From Orthonyx spaldingii (lineage: Eukaryota > Chordata > Aves > Passeriformes > Orthonychidae): 64,000 nt of DNA. The DNA is taken from NCBI GenBank assembly GCA_013397795.1, contig VZTJ01003580.1:186001-250000 (forward strand), read 5' to 3'. Numbering within the stretch: the first letter of the stretch is position 1; every line of letters starts with the position of its first letter. Positions 23,936 to 37,590 of the stretch are shown piece by piece. A program made the position numbers and the translations under genes. The notes beneath the pieces are model-generated. The model saw nothing but the letters and a program-made list of their open reading frames with translations. It did not search any database and had not been told where the DNA came from.

Positions 23936-25374
23936 GTGAGCTTCAGGGTAGACAGCTGATGGTAACTGATGCTGAAGGGACAATTGGAACTAATCATACT
24001 GCCTGATAGATTCTAAATTAGCTGTAACAACTCCGAGAAAGATACTTGGTCATTGCAGGGAACAGCATAGAGAAGGCTGTGGTTCAGTGCAGTCTAGAAA
24101 GAAATGGAGATGTTAGATTGTATTAAGACAAAACAAGTATCATTACAAGAATTCATAGTACACCTTTGCCTGTATTAAAGTGTTCAATCTCAGCATTCTA
24201 TCTCAAAGAGCACATGAAATAATAGAAAAGGTCTGAAAGAGAGCAACTGAAATGAAATATCAAAACAATTGCTGGAGAAGTAAATGTCAGGATATTTGAA
24301 GGCAGTGCTAAGGGGAAATTAATATGGGAAAACGTAATAGATGAATGATAGTGAGGTGACTCCTCTTTTGTCTGTTTAAAATGAAGTGAAAAGGATGCTT
24401 CAATTAACTTTACCAAAGTGTAGTTTAAAGGCAGCAGACTCAAAATAATGAGCAGAGCAAACTGAACCCTCGGCTACCTGAACTAACTAAATGTTTTCAT
24501 TCTTAACACTTGGCTGAGAGAAAGGTGAGCTGAGACGTTCAGAGTTGGCTGTTCCCCAGTGGCTGCTGCTCTTACTGGTGCGTGGCCACTCTGGGTTTTC
24601 CAGGGCTCTTGGCACCCCAAGGTACCCCCAAGAGCCACAGCAGGCTGCTCCAGGAATGGTTTTCAGGACCAGACCTGAGATTGTACCTTGTCCAGCCTCC
24701 GACTGACTGACTGAGCCCTGAGTGTTCTTGTGAATGTAGTGCTCTCTGTACAGGTGAGCAAAAGCCCCTGATGCTGCCCAGCTTTCTGGCACCCTGCACC
24801 TGAGAATTCAAATCATTGCTCTTTTCTGCCTTTCTGCCTTCAGGCCCTTAGATGTTGTATCAAGGATCCTGTCATGAGCACTGAGCAGGTTAATTACCTT
24901 TCATCCTGCAAAGCTTCATTATCACCACCATCTGTTTAGTGAATACTTTATCTGGACAGGCTCTGGTCTAAGTTTCCTCCATAATGTACCTTTGATATTT
25001 TGTGTAAACTTTTAAAATGGGCAGATAGATGACAGTAAAATGATGAGAATATCTGGAATCTATCATTCACTCTCTCAAACATGTCATTGCTCCAATTGTA
25101 TAACTGCAGCAATTGCAATACTTTCCCTTTTTTAGGCCTGTGTACCATGGTTTAGCCTAAAAATGACAGGTGATTTTTGGTAACTTAAGGGTGGCTTGTT
25201 TTCTGAAGTTCACCAAAAATAACTCTGGAAATTTTACCCTTTAATATAAATTTAAAAATAAAAAAATCATAGTAATATTTTAATTATTTTTCTTAGATTT
25301 TCATGGGCAGAACAAGCATGCTTTTAGTGGAGGTTTGAAAAATAACATTGAGAAGACAAGGGCAGCAGACAGGA
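23936..25374. other. Non-coding sequence
   Basis: Unique sequence. A slightly GC-richer patch at 24540-24830 has two overlapping minus frames without recognisable features. Confidence 0.45.
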
Positions 25375-26390
25375 TTGGAAAGCATTCTGAGACATCCCTC
25401 AGCCCTCTCAAGTAATTCCTGACTAACATTTGTCTTAATTTGTCCTTAAATACTCCTGTCTGCCATTTAAACATATTAACAGAGTGGGTAGCAAGGGTAA
25501 CCTCTTGCAAAACTTCTCTGTTTTTTGAAGACTGCTGTTGTGTCTCCTTGAGTCTTGGCTAAATTAAACAAACCCAATTCTCTCAAACTCTCCTCTCAGA
25601 AGGTGTTTTCAAACCTTTGATTGTTCCTGCTGCTCTCAGCTGTCCAGCTGACTTGTTTCTTCCTGGAAGTTTGGTGAATTAAACTCCCTACAGTGCTCCA
25701 GCCTCGGGCTGTGGCCTGCTGAGGGCTCCTTCAAATGTCCTGTGTGTGACATCTTCATCACACACCCTTGTAGGAGGGGAATTTTATTGGCAAGAATACT
25801 GACTCATGTTCTGCTGGTAATTCTTTATCCTCCATATATTTTTTTTCCAAATTAATTGTGTTATTAGGTGTTCCCCATGTTGTATGTGCACAACTGATGA
25901 TTTCTACATAAGTACAGTATATTGCACTTGTTTCCCCTGAATTGTATCTTATTTGTATCTTCAGTTTGTTTAGATAACTTTGGGATTTTAATCCTGTCCT
26001 CAACAGTCTCCATGCATCCTGCCAGCCTGATATTATCTGCAAATTTAATTACTGTGTGTTTTATTCCATCATTGAAGTCATTCATAAAAATGCTGAATAG
26101 CACTGAGCTCAGCTTAGGCTCTTGCAGGAGCTTTGCTCAACGCATCGCTTCCTTTTGGCAGTTAACCAACAATTTTACAGACATTTTTTAGTACTTGTAC
26201 AATAACTTCATCGAGATTGTGCCAGCTTAGCTCATTTTGACAATATCACAAGAGATTGTGTAAAAAGCTTTTCTGAGGTTAATCTAAAACTAATCCCCAG
26301 CTCAGAAGCCTATTAACCTGTCCTAGAAAGAAGTCAGGCTGACTTTTAGGGAGCTTGCTATTTTATAGGTTGCCTTTTTCTGTTGTTAGA
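25375..26390 (-). mobile_element. Degenerate CR1-type LINE fragment
   Basis: The minus strand carries a broken copy of a CR1-superfamily LINE. The frame at 25864-26103 reads as part of the reverse-transcriptase domain: LFSIFMNDFNDGI, then KFADN at the position of the family's catalytic (Y/F)ADD box (FADN at 26032-26043), then CNILYLCRNHQLCTYNMGNT matching the region after it. The second catalytic aspartate is replaced by asparagine, and frame breaks follow, so the element is dead. Sequence at 25560-25720 resembles the CR1 3' untranslated region, and 26230-26390 corresponds to more 5' parts of the domain. Strong divergence implies an old insertion. The 5' limit is uncertain. Confidence 0.8.
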
Positions 26391-29377
26391 CACTTGCCTG
26401 CCCCTCTGACTTCAAAGGTAAATCACAAATGGATCTAGGTTTGAATCAAACCAACACAAAACATTTCTGGTACTTGATTTCTTTCCCCCGACTGTCTCTT
26501 TCTATTTATTGCTAATGTACTTAGGAAGTATTCTCATGTTGCTGTTTCCTTGTGTATTTATAGTTGTACTTTAGCTTTTGTATTTTGCCTCTATGCTCCT
26601 GCAACCACATCAAGGTATTAAATAGGAGGCAACTGGTTTTTATTTCAAAGCCAAGCCAGTTTTCATCTTTAATAAGATGACCTAATGGTCACTGCTGGTC
26701 TATGCTTTCCCAGCAGACTGTTCACAGTTTCGTGCATTGTGTGCCTTTGCATATTTTCCAGTCTATATACACTGGATACTGACTCCATTAAAAAGACACT
26801 GTGTAAGCTCTTCTCCTGGTGTGTCACTCCTGTACATTCTTCCTGTTCATGTTCAAAGAAATAAACTCAGCTGTAAGAGAGCTGATTTCCTCTGGTTATA
26901 ATAATTTTTGGTGTAGATGACCTATTTCTTTCTCCTTCTGGTGCAGCAAATAGTTGGTGATAATTAGAAACAAAAGAGCTGGTTTGTACACTCATTGTAA
27001 ACGAAGCATATTTTGCTACAACAGGGGTGATTAGACATGAGCTGTCAGCATATTCCCATGTTCTACAGTTAACTGTGCATTAAAAATAATAATGGGAATA
27101 ATAACTTCTCTTATACGGAGCAGAGCTGCTTTGCAGTCCCTACCTAATGTACTGTGGAAATGCAGCCCCCACCCGGGGCAGGTGACAATCTGAGAGCACA
27201 GAGCGTGCCAGCTAACTCTGGGAAAGGGAAAATGTCTGCAAAAACTCACAGAGGAATTAAAAAGAAACAGGAAATTTTCTTATGGCCAAAGACAGGACAA
27301 ACATTTCTGTTAATTGGCTGGGGGGACATCCTTTCTTTTCTGTGGGTTGTGTGGGTAAAGATTTAGGGGCTGCATTCTGCCCCACAAAGGTGATTTCATA
27401 TATGGCAGTCCCTGACAGCCAAAGAAGTTACTCTCTGTAACACAAGCATAAACTTCTTTTAATATTCCCCTCTATTGACATTTAACTGGGCTGTTTGTGG
27501 CATAGAAATGGTGTGACTTACAAATAACTCTGAATGAGGTTGTTTCAGTAACCTGGACCCTTTCAAAAGGCCTGATTACGGCACATTGTGAGTCTGTTTG
27601 AGATGAATCTGTTTGGTTGTTTGTGTTCACTTTCTGTTGCACTTTGGTGGCAATAACACTCATAAGCAATAATAGCTGATTTTTCTCTGTGATCATTAGC
27701 ATGAGAAGTTAGATGAGAAAAATGGTATTGCCCAGTGATCTGTGCATCATCATCATCATCTGTGCATGTAATCAGCATTAGCCGTGGAGCTTACGCTCTG
27801 AGCTGTAATACCAAGGAAAGGAACGAGAGAATCCAGCTGAGCTGTGATTAGCAATTCTGAAAGATGGGGTCTGATTGGGAAATCCCTGCCCACGAGGATG
27901 ATTGAACTCATTCTCCCTCAGAGCAGAAGCTGCTCCTGGTAGTGATATGGATGTCTGTGTGCTATAACTTGGACTGAGGCCATCCTTTCTCTTCTGAAAG
28001 GTCACCAAAGACCCATCAAATAGCAGCAGCTTTCAGCTTCATGTCAGAAGTAGTTTGCCAGTCACCAGGCAGCACTTCACAAAGTTTTAAATTCACCCTG
28101 CTACATCAAGAGCAGTGTAATAAGCTCTGGTAGTCACACAGGACACGAACTATCCTCTTGGATAACGCTTAATGTATGCTTTGTCATCCCTGCAACTCCA
28201 CAGTCTTGTATTGTGCTATCATACTTGAGGAAGAATATGTACCTGGCGAATCACTCCTACTAAATCTGATTTACTTGTGGCAAAGCCTAAAACAAACAGC
28301 CCAACACATTCACAGAAGTGAGATGTAGAGCTTTTCCTTTGCTATTCCACACACAGGGTAATGACAATGGAAATAACAGCGAAGGGTACCAAGACACCTT
28401 GAGGAAAATGACTGCTTGTAATCGTGCCTGACCTCTATCTGTCACCCGCCCTTTATTTGTGGTCTGTACAACACTGGAACCAATGCACATTATTAAAAAA
28501 CAAAACCAATTCTGTACCTACTGGATGATAGACAGGGCATGTTATTTTTCAGGTCTACTGTCTTGCCTTCTAACACCTTTCTCTTACTACCAAAAAAAGG
28601 GCAAAAAGAAACATTTATTTGTTTAAAAATGTGTACCTTGCATTTCTTTTCTGATAACAAAAAAACCCCAGTGTTCCTATACTATTATTTATTACTGTGC
28701 ATTGTCTGCTAAGGCTATGTTTTCTATCATGGGATTCAAATTGCTTCTTGTGCCATCAGCATTTTCCTTTTTCACATTTCTTTCAAGGCAAAATAGAAAA
28801 TCTATTTCTCTGCAGTAGCAACAGTGATCTGGGAAAACTTTATTTAGGGTGAAAGGGAAAATAATGGAGTCAGAATAAGCATCTACACTAAAAGTCTATT
28901 TAGAACATCAAACCCCAATGTATTCACAAGACAGCATTGTATCTATTTTAAATTAAGATCAAGAAGATATAGAAACATAGTGTGTAATGACCACCAATCT
29001 GCCTATTTGCATTGCAGATTAAAAAATCTGAAGATGTAGTAATGAGGAGTTGGGATGAAAAGACAGTGTGTTTATGGCAGACAGTATATTTATTTTGCAG
29101 AAAAGCCGTGTAAAGGCAGTGCCACTCTTGTAATGATAAAACCTGGAGTGCATTTAAAACTTAACAAATGCATTTCCATCCAGGGTTATTGCACAGGAGA
29201 CGACATAAATAAAAATTCAAACACTGCTTTCTTAATTCACACATACAGTTACATTTAATGACACTAGGACTTCCAACATGACTAAAACCAGCAGGGTCTG
29301 GCCCATAAAAAATTATTCTTGTTTGCAGCCTGCCTGTTTTCTACAGCTTAGCACTAAGATATCCTTTACTGTCTTTG
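26391..29377. other. Non-coding sequence
   Basis: Mostly unique. The first few hundred bases could be further degraded LINE. Short frames (27154-27366, 27472-27778) lack features. A small CAT repeat is listed separately. Confidence 0.4.
27745..27760. repeat. (CAT)5 microsatellite
   Basis: Five full CAT units plus one base. It makes the poly-aspartate run (DDDDD) of a short minus frame, which is therefore not a gene. Confidence 0.85.
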
Positions 29378-29401
29378 CAGCAGCAGCAGCAGCAGCAGCA
29401 G
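29378..29401. repeat. (CAG)8 microsatellite
   Basis: Eight uninterrupted CAG units. On the minus strand it gives a run of cysteine codons inside a 100-residue frame (29341-29643) that is otherwise featureless, so I treat that frame as non-coding. Confidence 0.9.
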
Positions 29402-30189
29402 CTCTGATTTAAGGAGATGCTGACTTCTACCCTCCAGCTCCTCATTCCCCTTCCATGGTACCTCCTCAGCTGTGCCAGCACAAGTCTTGGTGGGGCCATT
29501 AGACCAAGCAAATGTGGAAAAAAAAATACAGGCAGTATCCTCTGCTTATGCCACACACAAATGGTAATGCAGAAGAAGAGGCGATCTAGGAAGTTTAAGG
29601 AGTGTACCTCATTTGAAGATAAATAAAAGCAGTCATTAGGCAATGACAGAGAGAGAAGCAGGGTCTGGTTTTGTGTGCCAGACCTCTCCTCTAGTGCAGT
29701 AAATCTTTTAGTGATACAGTGGTCAAAAAAGAAAGGACTATGAAAACTAATTATTTTGTTTAAAATGCAATATTCAAACGTACATACTCCAGCATCTTCT
29801 GAAATTTAGAGTGAGCCTGTGCATAACAGAAACATTTATGAAATCTAGCTATTACAGGAACTGACAGGTTTATGTTGGACAGCTTAAACTTTCTAGTTAT
29901 CCCCTTTTTACAGGTAATGAGAAATGATAAGAAATTCTGTCTACAATGCAAGAGAAAAGAAGGAACATAAATTGCAGTGCAATTAGCTTCTTTTCCCTTT
30001 CCTCTCTGAATACACAGGCTAATGGATACTATTCAAACTGCTCGAGTCACAGACGGGTACAAGGCTCTGTTCTGAAATCATTTAACTATGTGCTTAACTT
30101 AAAGATGTGAGCACTGTAAAAGCTGAAAATGCTGAGATCGCTTGCACTTAATCTTTAGGGGCTCAGTATTTTGCTGATCAGGGCTGGAC

Positions 30190-30480
30190 TACTGAGCCTT
30201 TACAGGAATGAATGCAAGCTGATCTGCTTATGAGAGGCTTTAATGGAAATTTCATTTTCCCTTTCATTTAAAATTCTGTCAACAGTATGTCCTTCCTGGC
30301 CCCTGCAGGAAGAAGTGTATCTACATAATGCTTCATTGTTGCTGTAGCAAATGGGCTGTAAAGTAAATGTTCTAATTAGTCTTTGAATCATTAGGCTGAG
30401 TGTAGTTTGTCCGGAGGAATTGCGAGGTGCTTGGTATTCTAAAGAAAAGAAAAGGAAGTCCTCTCCACATCTGCGTAGTT
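30190..30480. promoter_or_regulatory. Possible conserved non-coding element
   Basis: Non-repetitive sequence with a CTAATTAG homeodomain palindrome at 30372-30379 and no coding frame of note. The call rests on texture only and needs alignment. Confidence 0.15.
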
Positions 30481-31570
30481 TCTTTTCACTTTTAGACTGT
30501 TGTGACTCACTAGTTGCTCTTCTGTTGCCCAATAACAGGGGGAGGATCCTTATTTTTGTTTCATTTCTATACTTGCTATTTTTGACCTGAGAAGAGAAGT
30601 TGGTATCCCAGAAAGCACATTTAGCTTTAACCTTTACCTTGAGGATTTCAGGTGCAGTATAAGCATTCTGCTTCAGAGGATCATTTATGCAGATGAAAAA
30701 TACTATTTTTGCCTTCTAGTATCTTTTTTAAACATAAGGCATAGGCATGTCTTGGTGTCCAAAGAGACTTTTATGTGGGCCTTAAATAATTTAGTGCTGG
30801 TACTAACAACAACACATGCTGACATGACTGTGTGCCACACAGAGAATCCATACAGAGGAACTGTCTAGCTCTGAGTACCGCAGTGAGCTCTTCAGAGTGT
30901 TGAGGTGGCTTTCAAATACAGAAGAAAGAAGCAATAAATGTATAAAAAGTGAACCCTCATGCAAGTGAAAGCTGCAAATGGAGTTTGGATGTCCAAGATC
31001 CTCAATGTGTGAAATATCTGAGGCTGTTAGGAGGATAAATGCACTGTAATAACTCAAGGAAGAAAAAAAGTAGAGGAGCTTGAGATGAAATTCCACATTT
31101 GTAATTCCAGGTTGGGTTGAGTGTTTTAAAATTTGTGTTGTAGTATGAAAACTCTTTGAAGTCTATTCTGGTAGCTTTTCCAATTAAATACCTTACTGAA
31201 ACCAAAGTGAAAAACTGCTCTTATCTATCATGTTGACTTTAGACTTGGTTAATTCCCTCCAGAAGACACGTATAGGTACAGGAAAGTCCTTAGGAAGCAG
31301 CCTGGCAAAGGGTCCAGCCTGCAGTGGCAGCTCTAAGTGAACTGTGCAGTTGAGGAACTCACATCTCCCTAAGTCACTGCCAGGAGATTAAACAAACAGT
31401 CCTGCTTTGCAGGGGGACTGGCTTTTGGAACAGTGACAGTGGGAATTCCTGCTGCTGCTGTTTCACCTTATCTCATCTATTACCATGTTTGCCCTGGGTT
31501 TTATCTGTGCCCTGAGCATTCTCCAGCAAAGCTGGGGGCAGGCAGTGATAGTGCAGATTGGCAGTAGGAG

Positions 31571-31604
31571 TGATGAGATGTGATGTGATGAGATGTGATG
31601 TGAT
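31571..31604. repeat. 15-bp tandem repeat
   Basis: Two units of TGATGAGATGTGATG and a four-base partial. Each unit is itself built from TGATG/AGATG five-base steps. Confidence 0.85.
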
Positions 31605-31839
31605 CAAGCAGTGCTGGCTCAGGTGCAATGCTAATGCAGTGCAGCATCCAGAGTGATCAGATTTACTGACACACACCTGGCATCGAGGTTGGCCTCATGG
31701 CAAAAGCGGCCCATAATGGCAAAAATGGCCCATCTGCAACTGGTGCTGTCGGCTGGAGTTGCACTTAGTCTTGGGAATGGCTGGTGCCTGCTGCTGTCTC
31801 TGTGAGCTGTGTGATGACTCTATTACCGTTTATCTTGTA

Positions 31840-32010
31840 AATATACATTTAGGGACCTTATAAACCTGCCTGAATTGTTGCATCTGTAGACTAACTGCTC
31901 CTTGATAGCCTTGGTGGCTTAGTTACAGGCCTGCCGAAAGTGCATCTCGTTAATTTGATTGACTACAGCAGCGCCAAAGGTTTATCATACCAGTGCAGCT
32001 GTTGAACTGG
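31840..32010. promoter_or_regulatory. Possible conserved non-coding element
   Basis: Contains a GTTAATTTGATTGAC block whose TGATTGAC at 31956-31963 resembles a PBX/TALE-homeodomain site. It is followed by balanced, non-repetitive sequence. No open frame is convincing. Conservation is inferred, not shown. Confidence 0.18.
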
Positions 32011-32580
32011 AGTGTGGGAGTAATTCCAGTGGCTAGAGCAGGGGAATAGGAGGCTGGAAATGTCATGGAGTCTCTCACTGGTGTATTTTGAGTCTCACTT
32101 AACCTCACTTCTCACCCTTCCTACAGAAGTATTTGAAGAGGGAAATAAATGTCAGCAAAGGCTTTCAGAATCTTGGATTTTAGGTGCTGTAGAAAAGCGA
32201 AGTAATTTACAAGCATTCCAAATCAAGTGTCTCCATTTAGGAAATAACAGTTATTAATTCTTTCAATCAAACTACTCAAAGCTTTTATTCTTGTGTAAAG
32301 TTGTAATCTACAGCCTATTTAAGTTAAAAAAAAAAACAACCAAAACCAAGCAAACCAACAAAAAAATCTTTAATAGGAGCTTATTATAGAAGCACTATCA
32401 ACCTTGCCACTAAAATTGCACTTTGGAAGAAGGAAAATGGCAGCTAAGTTTTCTCATTAAGGAGATACTGGCTAACTGCATTTAAAAAAAAAAAAAAATA
32501 AGGTAGTGGCTTAAGTTCAGAATGCAAGCTTCAGACTTTTCCAAATGGAACTCCCTGCCACGGAGTTTGTGAACTTGCAA

Positions 32581-32712
32581 CATAGAAAAGCGCAGTGTGG
32601 AAGGGACCTTTGAGGGCCATCTGCTCCAGAATCCTCCCCAATACAGAAATGACATCAGATCAAGGATTCCTCAGGATTTTGTCCTGTCTAGTTCTGAAAA
32701 TCTCCAATGACT
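32581..32712 (-). mobile_element. CR1 3'-end fragment
   Basis: The plus strand reads CATAGAA, then GGAAGGGACCTTTGAGGGCC, ATCTGCTCCA and a CAGGATTTTGTCCTGTCTAG block. This is the familiar inverted layout of a CR1 3' end, so the element lies on the minus strand with its 3' terminus at the low coordinate. It is a typical 5'-truncated insertion of about 130 bases, moderately diverged. Confidence 0.65.
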
Positions 32713-33529
32713 CAAACTGCTCCCTTAGAAAAAAGAAATAAATAAAAACCAGAAGACTGTTTTGGAGGGATTGATCTGGATTCTGCCTTTGGAGTCAAAT
32801 GCTTAAAGTTTAAGTGCTCAAGATCAGTGAGCAACTGTTGATTGAAGAAAACAGGAACGGCCTCCAGGAGGAAGGTGCAAACTGTCCCTACACGTGTTTA
32901 AATATCTACTGAATAGCTGTCCTTTAGTACCTACATAGTAAACCAACCAAACAAAAAATAAATGAGCAACTTTTCTCTCTCTTAGGTTTCATTTCCAAGC
33001 TAAATTTTAAACCACACTGCAGTGTTAGGAGTGCTGTACATAAAATTTTTGAAGTCAGGATAAAGAATGGAAACACAGACAGGGCTTTTATTACAGTGCT
33101 GCTAAGGATGTTGCTGTAGTAAATAAAGTACTGTTAATATCTGAAGAATGGCATCCCTGAAGTATCTTATAAGATATTTCTTCTCAACTGCCTTTCTTTA
33201 GCTGGAAGAAGAAAAAGTAGTTCTTATAAGCACATGTGCCTCTATCTCATCAACTGTACATGTAATTCTTTCAGAGGTCAATTAAATTTAATTGAATTTT
33301 TAATACCTAAATTAAGACTTTACTTTTATACTAAACATAAATTAAGAATTTCTGAACTGACATGATTTGTACATTTTTGATTTTTTTTTCTTTAAGTGGA
33401 CCTTTGCTGCCTTAGAATAATTATTATAATTATAAACTAATGCCCCCAAAAGACAGAAAAGTGCTTAGCATTGTTTGTTCCAAGCAGAAAGCTTGTATTT
33501 ACAGAGCTTGGCTTGTGCACATGGGTGGA

Positions 33530-33660
33530 TCATGAAATTATTTATTTCAAATTATTTCAAATAATTAATGAGATGATTGCAAACTGTTTGCAAATAATTC
33601 AAACAAAAAGAGATTACATTAATCAAGTAAATAATTAATTGTGAACCGTTTGCCCAGCTC
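33530..33660. promoter_or_regulatory. AT-rich homeodomain-site cluster
   Basis: Contains TAATTA cores at 33562-33567 and 33632-33637, an ATTAATC site between them and two GAACCGTTTGC/AAACTGTTTGC-like blocks about 60 bases apart. The clustering resembles a developmental enhancer, but AT-rich DNA yields such cores by chance. Confidence 0.18.
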
Positions 33661-36600
33661 AGTTCCAAACAAATTCTTCCAGTGTCAGGGAAATGAAAGA
33701 AAAGGATATTTGTAATACACACAGATTGCTTTCACATTGCTCCAGCATGAGCACTCCCTCACTGGTATGGAGTCATTGCCAGAATTTTTCTGTAATTTCC
33801 CTAAATTGCCACTTGTGCATATTGTGTTAAATGGACTTCAGTCACAGGGAAAGTCGTCTGAGGGGAAACGAGGTCACTTCAAAACTGTAAGACAAAAAGT
33901 GACTTAAAATAAAGAGTTGTAAATATGTATAATGTATTTTGAAGTGGTTTTGAAGCAAGGAACATTTTAATGAACTATGGACCACAATAAATGAGTTTTT
34001 AAGTAGAAGGAGAGGACAGAGATGAATGGGGGGGGGGAAAAGAAATGGAACTGAGGAAACGAAGTGGATCAGGAATGAGCAAAATGACTCTGCCATACTG
34101 TGAGAAGGAAGAGAGCAAACCTCATGAGTGCCACTTCATTCCGTGTTTAGAAAAAGGCACCATTTCTTTGCTATTATCAGTCACTGATATTTCAAGCACA
34201 ACATGGGGAAAAAAAAGTTAACTCAGGTTCTGTTTTTCCTCCCCTCTCCACTTAAGTGCATGGACAAAAACTTCATTTCTAAAATATGCATGCATCTATT
34301 CATTTACTATGTTAACTATCAAAAGTCAATGTCCAGTTGTATTTGGTAATTTGTTTTACCATGAAACATGCAGGGATCTGTTTTCTTCTGCAATATTTAA
34401 TGTTAGGTGAAGCTCTACTTTACACTACTCTACTGATAAGCTAACCAAGAGGGATATTAATTATCTCATATTGGCCATGATGTGAATAATTTCAGGTAAC
34501 AAATACATAGCTGAAATGTGTCTTTTCTTGTTTCCACTCTATCTCCATCTAATCACAGGACATTGCTAAAACAATAATGGAAAAAACAAGGGGCCCAGAG
34601 ATAAAGAAGGTATCACTAAGTTCACTCCACAGCAAATGATTGTTCACTACAGCTACCCACAAAATAGCTTCTTTCTTTCATGAATTATCCAAGTCCAAAC
34701 CTGAAAAGTATGTGTTGAAATCCCTGGTTTGATGCAGGACTGATCCAGTCATTCTGAAGAGCTCCTGGGTGGGGCACTGTTGAATGGGGCATTTCAGTCA
34801 AAAGTATTTTAGTTTTCAAGACAAAATGTTGTGGGAGACTTTTTTTGTTGTTTGTTTGCATTTTTTGCTTATTCCTTTCAGGCAACAGTGACCTTTCCAC
34901 AGAAAGGGAACACCACTTGTAATTGTTGAAAAAATAGGGTTTGTTTTTTTTCCCCCCACTCATTTAAAATGGAACTTTGTTTTCCTCATCCTTTCCTCCA
35001 CTTTACACCTGCATTGCTGGGCTGTGTTTGAGCCACCTGTTTCCCAGATAATCCATTTCTTGGGTGGTGTTCTGCTTGTTGTGTTTAAATAAGAGATAGG
35101 GAAGGGGTTTGAAATATACACCTGCTACTCCATAAATGTTAATTCTGCTGCAGAAATACAGATGAGAGCGAGGCTTTGTCTTCCCTTGTGAGACCTGTAA
35201 AACATAAAGACAAAAAATGTTTGTACATTCTCAACAATCAGATAGTTTAGCAAATCCTTCCTTAATTTTTTTTTCTGTATGAATAAGCACCAATAAATGT
35301 TTTGGCTTTAAACACCTTGATTGTTTAGCATGCAGAATTTTAGACATGTCAGCTCTGGTTGTTTGATTTATACCTTTGACCTATCTCTAATTATTTTAAC
35401 CTTATAATTTGCATAAATCCAATCTCTGCTGTCAGACTTGGAAGACAACAGAAATCCCCTTACGCATTGTGATTCACTAAAGAAATTAGAGGTGTGATAC
35501 TGGGTGGGCATTTTCATTTGACCCTTTACAACTTCTTCTAACTTTGAATTACTCCAGTGAATTTTTCTGCTGTTGAAATTAAAAGATGTAGAGAACAGAT
35601 TACTGCTGAGTGCTGCCTTGTGATACAGAAACACTTTTTGCCTGCTTCTGACAAAGGGAATCGATGACTCCCTGCAACATCTGTGCTGCACCTGAGCTGC
35701 CCAGCTCAGCAGGGAGGGTTGGAGCGTGGCTGTCAAGAAATTCAGGTCAGAGGCACTGGTTTCATTATATCAGCTATCAAACTTGCAAACTTGAATTTGA
35801 ATCCTGTTCCGAATTCCTCACGCTGACTCATCGGGCCATAGGGAATTCAGGTTTTTTAGACCTTTGTCTCCAGCCCACTTTGAGCTGTGAGGTTGCTGCC
35901 AGACTGCTATTGACACTCAGCACTGTATGAATTGGGAGATCTCTCCCAGGAGCAAATGGCCCTTTCTGGCTTTTCTCAGCTCCTTGGAACCAGAGTGAGC
36001 ATCTTTCCTGCGTGGGTGATGGAAAAGTAGGCAATGTTTTATGTGAAATGACAGTTTAAACTTCCAAAACTTATTTCTGTGGAAGAAAGTGTTTTGGGAA
36101 CAGAAGTGGTGGCCTTATCAGGTTTCATACATAAAATTGAAAAGTTTATTTAATTGGCATTTGCCTGGTGCTTTACCCCAGTGCAATAGGGTGGTTAGCA
36201 CTTCCTTAGCTCACAAACCGTGGTGGCAGGCCTTCATCTGAAAAAACTGGGAGCTGTTCTGGTGTTGCAATAATGAAGGCCATTACTATCTATTAGCTCA
36301 GATGGATTAAAAGGTTAAACCAGTTTCTGGTGAAAATTAATTATGCTGAGAATTCAGTTAGAAGTGTTCTTTGATGTCTGGTATTTGCATGTCTGTGATG
36401 AGGAATAGGTCACCTGCTTTGTGCATAGACTCTCAAGGCTTACAAGAAGAGGAGCAGCAAAGTTCCCTGCTAATCTACTTCTCCTGCTTAAGCATGAGTT
36501 TCCTGCTGATGTGGAGGGAGTCACACCTCACTGATGTGATTACCTGCAGGTTGGCTAATATTGGGCAGGAATTAGAAGAAGCTTTGTGGCTTTGTTTAGG

Positions 36601-37435
36601 GATAGTCTCACTCTCCTACTTAGCTGCAGCAAGGAACTCTCTGTCCTCTTTCATTCTGCTCTTGTGGAGATGCTGGGGAGAAAAACGATACTAAAGGGTG
36701 GAAATGCAATGTATTTAATAGTAATGTGACAGATCAGGCATTCACTGGTCTGGCCACGGGCTACATGAGCCTTCCACACCGTGAGGTTTGATCACCTGCT
36801 GACTTTGACAGCACTGCTCACCTACCGGAGTCCACCTGGGCACAAGAACTTCTGTGTCAGTGCTGGGGAGCTCATCCCTTGTACACTTGGCACTGAGCAG
36901 GCCTGGGTTAGTCCTGCTCCCACCTGCTCTGTGTCTCTGTGTCATCAGGCAGTGTCACATGCTGTTGACAGAGTGTCTAGCACAATTTGGGAGTGACCCA
37001 AGACCTAGTGGCATCTTTATATACACCCATTTCTTTATGAAGAGAAGAAAAGGAACTAGATAATGGTGACTTGTAAAAATAAAAGCTTTGAGAATGAGGT
37101 CAGTGACACATGGTTGGAAATTGCTTGCAGTGAAGACTCATTGCCTTCAAGGCAGTAAATGTTACCAGTCTGTAGTTACTGCCTTCATGAGAAAGGTGCT
37201 GTATACTCAAGAAGTGGCAAGGCCCCTCTTGGCAGCTCCTGACAGTCACACAGCACATGGGGTTGGTTTCAAATCAGCCTCAAGGATGTTAAAAATCTGC
37301 AGTGCAAACTTGTACAATCTGCTCACTTTCTCCAGAGCCTCTGCTGGCTTCAGCATGAGAGTCAGTCATGTTAGTCACACGGCTTCCCAGCCCTCGTACA
37401 GACCATCTGAATTCAGAGTTTGAACGTAACAGCTG

Positions 37436-37590
37436 GTTTGTAAGCCTGAGACATCAGCTGATCACTCCAGTTACGCTGTGAACAGAGCCAAAAGCAGGGC
37501 GTGGGTAATTCTTACGATGAGAGAATAGACTTGCAATTCTGTTTAATCTGAGTCTATTATTGCTGAAGAAATTGTTGATTCTACATAGGG
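37436..37590. promoter_or_regulatory. Possible conserved non-coding element
   Basis: Balanced, non-repetitive sequence including a TCAGCTGATC E-box-like core and several AATT-rich homeodomain-like sites. No coding frame. Call is from texture only. Confidence 0.12.

Larger units (their letters stand above)
29402..32580. other. Non-coding sequence with conserved-looking patches
   Basis: Unique sequence without supported genes. Two stretches (30190-30480 and 31840-32010) look like conserved non-coding elements and are listed separately. Confidence 0.4.

Noticed and set aside
29341..29643. 100-residue minus frame with a cysteine run
   Set aside because: The cysteines come from the CAG microsatellite, and the rest has no features.
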